Below, piece by piece: positions 39,383-45,207 of a DNA stretch of 45,207 nucleotides (position 1 is the first letter of the stretch; each line of letters begins with the position of its first letter). The notes under the pieces are model-generated. The model made no database searches, was not told the origin of the DNA, and was given only the letters and a program-made list of their open reading frames with translations. A program made the position numbers and the translations under genes. The stretch lies in the NCBI GenBank assembly GCA_002358905.1, contig DEPT01000011.1:1-45207 (forward strand). Reading direction: 5' to 3'. Origin of the DNA: Akkermansiaceae bacterium UBA3385. GTDB lineage: Bacteria; Verrucomicrobiota; Verrucomicrobiia; Verrucomicrobiales; Akkermansiaceae.

Positions 39383-40111
39383 ATGCCTTATTCAGCATAC
39401 AGTCTGCCGAGAGTTGTAGCGCAGCAGTATATCCTCACTTCCGTTCATAGTGAGGATGCAGATACTGTTACTTATGCCGCAACACAGAAGAACATGAGTC
39501 GCGAGGTGTTGCTGCGCAGTTTGCGGCCGATGGCCATGCAGGATAATCGCAAGGTCCGTTTTTTTGTGGAGACCGCGCGATTGCAGGCCCGCCTGAATCA
39601 TCCGAACATTGCTGCGCCTCTCGAATTGCTGGAGGCCGATGGAACGTGGCATTTAGCCATGGAGCGAATCAAGGGTGAACCACTTGATATGATGGTGAGT
39701 AATGGGCGGGTTCTGCCTTCACTGGTCATCTGTGGGTTGCTGCAACAGCTCTGTCGTGTGTGCATTTACCTGGATATAGAGAGAATAGCCCTCGTTCCGT
39801 TCTCTCTGGAACAGACGTATCTGATGGACATCGGTTTCCGCTTTGATAACATGGCTCAGGCCGGGCCGCGCTCACGCAATGCGAGTAAGCGTTATCTTTC
39901 TGATGCCTGCCGACTGATTCAGCCTCTCCTCGATATGAGTACGCCGTTGGCAATGCATTTGTGCAGTGTGATGGAGCACATGAAAAGGGTCGGTTCCTGG
40001 AGACCTCTGACCCCGGTTTATTTTGATGAGGAGCTGACCCGACTTCAAATGGAGATACTTCGAATTCAGGCGGGAGAGAAGGCTCTCGTTTCCAATGCAT
40101 ACACCAAATGA
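39383..40111 (+). CDS. Kinase-like protein without catalytic residues (pseudokinase)
   Basis: 242 residues resembling a Ser/Thr kinase of the bacterial Pkn type in its first half: VTYAATQKNMSREVLLRSL, then FFVETARLQARLNHPNIAAPLELLEADGTWHLAMERIKGEPLDMMV, which match the C-helix and hinge. The key residues are missing. The VAIK lysine is Arg45, there is no HRD-x4-N catalytic loop (IERIALVPFSLEQTYLMDIG occupies that place), and DFG is Asp149-Ile-Gly. The domain ends early, so the C-lobe is shortened. It may be a scaffold or nucleotide-free regulator. It follows the fucosidase by 12 nt and overlaps a small downstream ORF by 4 nt, so a regulatory tie to the glycosidase is possible but unproven. 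Confidence 0.75.
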   Translation: MPYSAYSLPRVVAQQYILTSVHSEDADTVTYAATQKNMSREVLLRSLRPMAMQDNRKVRFFVETARLQARLNHPNIAAPLELLEADGTWHLAMERIKGEPLDMMVSNGRVLPSLVICGLLQQLCRVCIYLDIERIALVPFSLEQTYLMDIGFRFDNMAQAGPRSRNASKRYLSDACRLIQPLLDMSTPLAMHLCSVMEHMKRVGSWRPLTPVYFDEELTRLQMEILRIQAGEKALVSNAYTK

Positions 40112-40340
40112 TGCTACGGAAAATCCTTTTTGGAGGAGGAATTTCACTGGCTCTAGCCATTGCCGGTGGGTATTCCTGGCTGAACTGCTGGCTCATGGAG
40201 CGGCTTGCTGCAATGAGACAAAAGAACTACTGCCTGTTGTGCCTGACATGCGAACCGAGCTTGTTTCTCTGTTCCGTAAGCATGGCATTGAAATCCTTGC
40301 TGGCGCTGATACATGCAACGCCTGCTGCTCTCCTGAATGA
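40111..40340 (+). pseudogene. Small membrane-anchored ORF, possibly frameshifted
   Basis: ATG 40111 (also ATG 40108, overlapping the kinase-like stop) opens a frame encoding a good membrane anchor, MLRKILFGGGISLALAIAGG then WLNCWLMERLAAMRQ. After about 40221 this frame runs on into the terminator hairpin and loses natural composition. The frame one base back (-1) has sensible codon use and encodes KELLPVVPDMRTELVSLFRKHG, stopping at TGA 40338-40340 just before the hairpin. The switch point is CAAAAG at 40219-40224. This could be a mutation, a read error or -1 slippage. The unshifted frame would give an 86-87 residue protein ending at 40371. Confidence 0.4.
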
Positions 40341-40345
40341 AAAAG

Positions 40346-40379
40346 ATACCGCCTGCAGGCAACTGGCCTGAGGCGGTAT
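40346..40379 (-). terminator. Terminator of ftsH-rsfS
   Basis: ATACCGCCT (40346-40354) pairs with AGGCGGTAT (40371-40379), and inside it CAGGC (40356-40360) pairs with GCCTG (40366-40370). On the minus strand the stem is followed by CTTTTTC, and it lies 26 nt past the rsfS stop. The plus strand lacks a T run. Confidence 0.85.
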
Positions 40380-40404
40380 GAAAACAGATGCTGCTGTATT
40401 GGAA

Positions 40405-40764
40405 TCAGGCCTGGTCGCCGTCGTTCCACTCTATACGGTTTTCAGGTTTCCAGAGTGTTTCCAGCTCGTAGAAATCGCGAGTCTCACCAGCCATGACGTG
40501 CAGCATTACATCAATGTAATCGAGTACACACCACAGGGCGTTGGGGGTGCGCTCAGAATACACGGGGGAAATTTCATATTTCTCCCAGATATCCTTATCA
40601 GCATTAGCCATGATGGCACGGAGATGAGGAACTGAAGTAGCCGTGCAAACCACGGCAAAATCCGTGATGGAGGAAGTGCCACGCAGATCATAGATGGCGA
40701 TATCGGAGGCCTTGGCATCACATGCCACCTGAGCGCAGGCAAAGGCGAGTTGTTTGCTGTTCAT
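40405..40764 (-). CDS. rsfS: Ribosomal silencing factor RsfS
   Basis: A 119-residue RsfS/Iojap-family protein that binds ribosomal protein uL14 and blocks subunit joining when nutrients are low. Conserved features: KASDIAIYDLRGTSSITDFAVVCTATS, then WCVLDYIDVMLHVM and ETRDFYELETLW. rsfS commonly sits beside nadD; here it is 21 nt downstream of ftsH and nadD is 34 kb away. The C-terminus ends with a short acidic tail. Confidence 0.95.
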   Translation of the reverse strand: MNSKQLAFACAQVACDAKASDIAIYDLRGTSSITDFAVVCTATSVPHLRAIMANADKDIWEKYEISPVYSERTPNALWCVLDYIDVMLHVMAGETRDFYELETLWKPENRIEWNDGDQA

Positions 40765-40785
40765 ATTGTGTGTGTCGGTAAGAGG

Positions 40786-43095
40786 TTAAATGTTGTCTTT
40801 CTTTTCTTCTTCTGTGGCAGGTTGCTTATCTTCCTCTGCGGGCGGCTGGTCATCAGGCGTCTGCAAATCAGTAGGTGCATCTTCGTCTACTGGCATGGGA
40901 GGGGGAAGCTGGCGCACGGGCGGGTCGCTCATCTCGCCGGTTTCAAGGAGCTCTGCAACCTGCTTGCCGCTGAGCGTTTCAAACTCGATGAGTTTGTCCG
41001 CAATAAGCTTGAGACGTTCCTGATTTTCAGTGAGAATAGTAACGGCACGGTTATAGTTTTCGGTGACGATGCGCTGAATCTCTTCATCGATAATCTGTGC
41101 CGTGTGTTCAGAGTAATTCCGGCTTGTCTGCGAGATATCGCGTGCCAGGAATACTTCGCTATGGTTGGAGCCATACTCAATGGGGCCGAGCTTATCGCTC
41201 ATACCATAGACACAGACCATCTTTCGGGCAATGGCCGTAGCCTGGTGAATATCGCCGCGTGCTCCGCCGGAAACATCGCCGAAGACGACGAGTTCTGCAC
41301 AGCGGCCACCCATGGCCATCACAATGTAGTCCAGAAGTTCGCTCTTGTATTCACTGTGCTTATCTTCATCAGGCAACATCATGGTTACACCCAGAGCCGG
41401 ACCGCGGGGAATGATGGTGACTTTGTGCAGCGGCAGGCTCTTGGCCAGGGCTGTCTTGAGAAGACAGACAGCGTGACCTGCTTCATGTACAGCGGTCATG
41501 TATTTTTCCTTATCGGAAATTTCAAGAGAACGGCGTTCGCGTCCCCAGCGGACTTTTTCACGGGCTTCTTCCAGATCCCCCTGTTGCACCGTGGGCTTGT
41601 TGTGGCGAGCTGCGATGAGGGCAGCCTCGTTTACCAGGTTAGCAAGTTCTGCACCGGAGAATCCTGTGGTGGCGCGGGCTATCGGCCCGAGGTCTACACT
41701 GGGGTCAAGTTTTACCTTGCGTGCATGTACTCGCAGAATTTGTTCACGCCCGGCGGCATCCGGGAGGTTCACTGTCACCTGGCGGTCGAAGCGGCCGGGG
41801 CGCAGCAGGGCGGGGTCGAGTACATCTACGCGGTTTGTGGCAGCTATGACAATGACGTTCTCATTGGCGGTGAAGCCATCCATCTCCACGAGAAGGGCGT
41901 TCAGCGTCTGCTCACGTTCATCATGTCCACCGCCTACACCGTGACCACGGTGGCGACCAACGGCATCAATTTCATCGATGAAAATGAGGCAGGGGCTGTG
42001 CTTCTTGGCTTCGGCAAACATGTCGCGCACGCGGCTGGCACCCACACCAACAAACATTTCCACGAAGTCGGAACCGGAGATGGTGTAGAACGGAACGCCG
42101 GCTTCACCGGCAATGGCGCGTGCCAGCAGAGTCTTACCTGTACCGGGAGGACCTACCATGAGGACACCTTTGGGAATGGTGCCACCCAGATTGCGGAATT
42201 TCTTGGGATTGCGCAGGAACTCAACAATTTCCCAGACTTCTTCCTTAGCTTCAGATATGCCGGCAACATCCTTGAATGTGACTTTGTTCTGGTTCGGATC
42301 AAGGAGACGAGCACGGCTGCGGGCGAACTTCATTGCTCCGCCGGGGCCGCCGCTTTGTGCGCGGAAGAAGAAGAAAAGCAGCAGCAGGACAATGGCAAAG
42401 GGAAGAACATTGATAAGGAACATGCTCCACGTGTTGCTTTCAACTGTATACTTGACCTGGTTGCCCAGAAGATCTCGCACCTGCGAGCCTTGGAATGAAG
42501 TGTTGAACTCCACACGAACCGGTTCCAGTTCCTTAAGTTGAGGCTTCGTTGTGGCGGGAAGCCGGTACTCGCCTACGATAACACCTTGCCCGGTGCCTTC
42601 ATAGATAACCGGGCTGTTACCGGTGGTGATGATTCGCCCCTCGGCTCCCATGCGTGCAAAATCCTCCGATGACCAGATACGGTCACCCTGCATTTCCTGC
42701 GGAGCGGCGCTGTTCACCTGCGTGGTGGTAATACCGAAGCGGTTGCAAAGTGAGCGAATCTCGTCAGAATCTGTAAAGGGCATGTAGAAAGCTGCCTTGG
42801 GGTACTGCGGTGTGGTGCGGTACTCAAAGGCAGAAATGGCGCCTTCGGATGAAGAGGAATTAAGGGTAACCTCAATAGGAAACTCCTTTGGTTGATTGAG
42901 AACCACCTTGCCGGCCTTGTAATCTTTCTGGAATTGCTCCAGAGAAATACTGCGTCCCGGAGAGGCCAGGGTACCATCGAACATGAACGCATACATCAGG
43001 ATGCCTACGATGACGGCCATCAGAATCATGACGCCCCAGTTCGGGGAGCCTCCGGGGGTGGGTAATTTGTTGGGCTGTTTGTTTGGGTCAGACAT
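40786..43095 (-). CDS. ftsH: ATP-dependent zinc metalloprotease FtsH
   Basis: A 769-residue membrane protease that degrades short-lived and misfolded membrane and cytosolic proteins. One TM helix lies near residues 20-38, a periplasmic domain of about 180 residues follows, and a second TM (FAIVLLLLFFFF) precedes the AAA ATPase with GPPGTGKT (Walker A), FIDEIDAVGR (Walker B) and RPGRFDR (arginine fingers). The M41 zinc protease has HEAGH and a distal Asp in DIHQATAIARKM. The C-terminal 60 residues are Pro/Glu/Asp-rich (PPPMPVDEDAP, EEDKQPATEEEK). The N-terminal Pro/Gly tail and large periplasmic domain make it longer than the 644-residue E. coli enzyme. Confidence 0.97.
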   Translation of the reverse strand: MSDPNKQPNKLPTPGGSPNWGVMILMAVIVGILMYAFMFDGTLASPGRSISLEQFQKDYKAGKVVLNQPKEFPIEVTLNSSSSEGAISAFEYRTTPQYPKAAFYMPFTDSDEIRSLCNRFGITTTQVNSAAPQEMQGDRIWSSEDFARMGAEGRIITTGNSPVIYEGTGQGVIVGEYRLPATTKPQLKELEPVRVEFNTSFQGSQVRDLLGNQVKYTVESNTWSMFLINVLPFAIVLLLLFFFFRAQSGGPGGAMKFARSRARLLDPNQNKVTFKDVAGISEAKEEVWEIVEFLRNPKKFRNLGGTIPKGVLMVGPPGTGKTLLARAIAGEAGVPFYTISGSDFVEMFVGVGASRVRDMFAEAKKHSPCLIFIDEIDAVGRHRGHGVGGGHDEREQTLNALLVEMDGFTANENVIVIAATNRVDVLDPALLRPGRFDRQVTVNLPDAAGREQILRVHARKVKLDPSVDLGPIARATTGFSGAELANLVNEAALIAARHNKPTVQQGDLEEAREKVRWGRERRSLEISDKEKYMTAVHEAGHAVCLLKTALAKSLPLHKVTIIPRGPALGVTMMLPDEDKHSEYKSELLDYIVMAMGGRCAELVVFGDVSGGARGDIHQATAIARKMVCVYGMSDKLGPIEYGSNHSEVFLARDISQTSRNYSEHTAQIIDEEIQRIVTENYNRAVTILTENQERLKLIADKLIEFETLSGKQVAELLETGEMSDPPVRQLPPPMPVDEDAPTDLQTPDDQPPAEEDKQPATEEEKKDNI

Positions 43096-43221
43096 ATGGT
43101 CTATTTTTACTTTCGCGCATTATACACTACAATTGATGACTGCGAAATAGTCATTTGTGCCATAAATGTGACAGTATATTTTCTTTTTGGGTAGTTTAAG
43201 AATACCGTTATATTGTATTTC

Positions 43222-43250
43222 TTGCTGTTATGTTCAACCTGTGCTAGAAT
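43222..43250 (+). promoter_or_regulatory. Promoter of the GtrII-like gene
   Basis: TTGCTG (43222-43227), 17-bp spacer, TAGAAT (43245-43250). The start is expected near 43257, with about 21 nt to ATG 43278. This rules out GTG 43254 as the start. Confidence 0.6.
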
Positions 43251-43277
43251 CGTGTGTCTGTAAGCTTTTACAATACA

Positions 43278-44762
43278 ATGAACGCACAAAACGAGTTATC
43301 AAATTATGGTCGTCAGTATTCAGCAATTGTGTGGATGCTGGTGTTTTTGTTGCTCTATTTGCTGGTCAATATTCTGACAATGGGGCGTTTTTCCCTGCAT
43401 CAGGATGAAATTCTTGATTGGCACGGTCAGGCAACAGATACTTATCTGGTTGCCGGGCGCTGGGGGCTATATCTGTTCAGGATAGTGATGGGGGAGGGAT
43501 GTTATCTTTTATGTTCAGGATTGATTGCCGGATGTTTTATTGCAGGTGCGGTCTGGCTCCAGTGTGAATTACTTCGCCTGGTTTCTCCTATGGAGAAATT
43601 GTTGTATGGAGTGTTCTATATGGCGAGCAACCAGTTTGCCTCAATCCTTGAATATAGCTTCATGTCAGATGCTGTTGCGGCTGGTGTATTTTGTTTGAGT
43701 TTAAGTCTGTATTTTTGGATGAATAAACGTAGTTATGTGTCAGCTATACTTCTGCTTGCTGTGTCGTTGAGCGTATATCAGACGTTAGGGCTTTGCTTTT
43801 ATATTCTGTGGGCTCTAGTAATGCTGCGGGAAAACTGTCTTTCTTGGCGTGAAGTCAGAGGCTTTCTGATTATATGTGCAGGTTCTTTGTTCTCATATGC
43901 TGCGGGGCAGTGGATTGTTACCTCTATCGTAGCTGTTCCTCAAGAGACCATAGATTATGTAAAAACTTACCAGCAATCTCTCACGCAGTGGCCATTGTTT
44001 AAGGAACTAGATTTGTCCGAAAAAATGCTGTTCTTGGCTCACTATGCCAAGGTTACGTTGTATAGTGCTCTTGGTGTGCAATATCCGGAATCGTTGGCTT
44101 GTACTTCGGCCATTATCCCTTTGGTGCTTCTTACTTTGGTCATCGTTCGACGCTGTACTAAAATTATGGCTCTTTCCTATGTGGTTTTGCTTTTTTCTGT
44201 GTGGTATCTGCCGTTTTGCTTTTCCTTACTGATGGGAGTGAATATGGAAGAGCGCGTGCAGCTGGCTGCTCCTGCTCGGTTGGCAGGCTTGTGGGTGCTT
44301 TCATTTGTGATGTGTCCGATGTCTTGGAAATGGAGAAAGCTAATACTTCTCTTTTCTGCTTCTTGTTTACTTAAAGCAGCGTATACATCGTCCGCGCAGG
44401 CACGAGATGCTGCATACGAGTATCAGCATGCTATTCAGGAGTTGAAGTCCATATACTCCAAGGCGCAGGAAAAGGCATTATCTCATGGACTTGTAGATTA
44501 TGAGGTTGTGCTTCTCGGATTTGTTCCTGCTGATTACCGTTCTCATAGTGTGGCGTCGCCTTACCTGATTAATACCGGTATTGTACATTGGTATGCAAAA
44601 CATTACCGTTTACATGGCATGAAGAACTTGCTTTCAGGATATGAGGAAAAGTATGGAGCTGTCTATGGACAGATGCCCCACTGGCCTCACCCTGAGAGTG
44701 TGCGAGTGCATGATAATAGTGTTATCGTTAGAATTACACCAAGAAAAACGACAAGAAGTTGA
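43278..44762 (+). CDS. Multi-pass membrane protein, GtrII glucosyltransferase-like
   Basis: 494 residues with about ten TM helices. The N-terminal helix is followed by an outside loop FSLHQDEILDWHGQATDTYL and then GRWGLYLFRIVMG. This layout, an acidic loop after TM1 and a later G-R-W-x-L, is that of GtrII-type polytopic glucosyltransferases, which add sugar to O-antigen or other surface polymers from a lipid-linked donor. A soluble C-terminal domain (about 390-494) carries VVLLGFVPADYRSHS. The family call is by pattern only. The gene is clearly more AT-rich than its neighbours and has no flipase (GtrA) or GtrB partner nearby, which suggests recent acquisition. Confidence 0.7.
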   Translation: MNAQNELSNYGRQYSAIVWMLVFLLLYLLVNILTMGRFSLHQDEILDWHGQATDTYLVAGRWGLYLFRIVMGEGCYLLCSGLIAGCFIAGAVWLQCELLRLVSPMEKLLYGVFYMASNQFASILEYSFMSDAVAAGVFCLSLSLYFWMNKRSYVSAILLLAVSLSVYQTLGLCFYILWALVMLRENCLSWREVRGFLIICAGSLFSYAAGQWIVTSIVAVPQETIDYVKTYQQSLTQWPLFKELDLSEKMLFLAHYAKVTLYSALGVQYPESLACTSAIIPLVLLTLVIVRRCTKIMALSYVVLLFSVWYLPFCFSLLMGVNMEERVQLAAPARLAGLWVLSFVMCPMSWKWRKLILLFSASCLLKAAYTSSAQARDAAYEYQHAIQELKSIYSKAQEKALSHGLVDYEVVLLGFVPADYRSHSVASPYLINTGIVHWYAKHYRLHGMKNLLSGYEEKYGAVYGQMPHWPHPESVRVHDNSVIVRITPRKTTRS

Positions 44763-44809
44763 CGATGTTCTTGTCGTTGAGAGGTTTGTCTAAACAGGAA
44801 CTGTTTGCG

Positions 44810-45207
44810 TTATATCATGTGTCCCATGCGGTCTCGCTTGGTGTCGAGGTAGTGCTGGTTATGCTCGTGTGGTTGTATGGATATGGCTACATGCTCCACG
44901 ACATCGAGTCCATGACCAGAGAGTCCCTGAATCTTGAGAGGATTGTTGGTCAGCAGTCGTAAGTGCCGTACACCAAGGTCTCGCAGAATCTGGGCGCCCA
45001 CGCCGTAGTCGCGCAGGTCGGGGGCAAAACCGAGCTTGATGTTGGCATCCACGGTGTCGTAGCCCTGTTCCTGGAGCTTGTAGGCGTGTAGCTTGGCAGA
45101 GAGACCTATGCCGCGCCCTTCCTGGCGCAGGTAGAGGATGATGCCGCCCTCCTGAGCTACGCGGCGCATGGCGGCGTGCAGCTGGCTGCCGCAGTCGCAA
45201 CGGCGGG
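44810..45207 (-). CDS. GTP cyclohydrolase II, RibA or RibBA (partial)
   Basis: The 3' end of a gene whose start lies beyond the window. About 130 residues are visible, beginning RRCDCGSQLHAAM, the last two cysteines of the zinc site. Then follow YLRQEGRGIGLSAKLHAYKL, DANIKLGFAPDLRDYGVGAQIL and LLTNNPLK, all hallmarks of GTP cyclohydrolase II, which opens GTP for riboflavin synthesis. In many bacteria it is fused behind RibB (DHBP synthase); the N-terminal part is not visible here. The stop is TAA at 44812-44810. It is convergent with the GtrII-like gene. Confidence 0.93.
   Translation of the reverse strand, partial: RRCDCGSQLHAAMRRVAQEGGIILYLRQEGRGIGLSAKLHAYKLQEQGYDTVDANIKLGFAPDLRDYGVGAQILRDLGVRHLRLLTNNPLKIQGLSGHGLDVVEHVAISIQPHEHNQHYLDTKRDRMGHMI

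Noticed and set aside
40750..42498. A 582-codon plus-strand open frame opposite ftsH
   Set aside because: It lies over the conserved AAA and M41 domains of FtsH; a long antisense frame is expected from the codon use.
44759..44962. Plus-strand frame overlapping the GtrII-like stop
   Set aside because: Most of it is antisense to the GTP cyclohydrolase II gene, whose motifs are unmistakable.
1..45207. CRISPR array, prophage, transposase or toxin-antitoxin locus
   Set aside because: No regularly spaced repeats, integrase, transposase or recognisable toxin-antitoxin pair was found.

Overview
This 45.2 kb window looks like chromosome of an anaerobic, mucus-associated Verrucomicrobiota bacterium. 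The family is inferred: Akkermansiaceae or a near relative is the best fit. Reasons are three secreted host-glycan hydrolases (GH20, GH123-type, GH29), an autotransporter beta-barrel end, a menaquinone gene, moderate GC, few Shine-Dalgarno sequences and many exported proteins of unknown function. No rRNA, tRNA, CRISPR array, transposase or prophage gene was seen.

Layout. 1-2204: autotransporter C-terminus, WecG/TagA glycosyltransferase, lipoprotein, and a possible MITE-like inverted repeat. 2202-8814: RsmA fused to a Nudix domain, a 51-residue membrane protein, a tyrosine phenol-lyase/tryptophanase-family enzyme, an M23 peptidase-NadD pair in which NadD carries an FtsK-gamma-like tail, and an iron alcohol dehydrogenase with a small downstream gene. 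8913-12705: polysaccharide deacetylase, CobA-HemD fusion and a short HemA in one tight operon. 12799-18633: four consecutive membrane or exported proteins of unknown function, closed by a strong terminator. 18971-24203: a class A PBP whose transpeptidase motifs are destroyed, a conserved unknown protein, and SufS. 24200-27691 (minus): RecF, PlsC, Cmk, FKBP isomerase. 27850-31733: divergent GH20 and GH123 genes. 31743-36008: RNase R, PP2C phosphatase, Mn-type SOD, HdeD-like protein. 36005-37822 (minus): isochorismate synthase and acyl-ACP thioesterase. 37901-40340: GH29 fucosidase, a pseudokinase-like protein, and a small ORF that may be frameshifted. 40405-43095 (minus): FtsH and RsfS. 43278-45207: an AT-rich GtrII-like membrane protein and the end of a GTP cyclohydrolase II gene.

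The most general observation concerns promoters. At least fifteen genes have a sigma70-type promoter (TTGNNN, almost always exactly 17 bp, then TANNNT) whose -10 box ends only 6-15 nt before the start codon. This predicts leaderless or nearly leaderless mRNAs as the normal state here, and it settles several ambiguous starts. The most unusual proteins are the NadD-FtsK-gamma fusion, the RsmA-Nudix fusion, the PBP without an SxxK serine, the lyase with an altered cofactor pocket, and the four-gene envelope cluster, which is the best candidate for an undescribed system.
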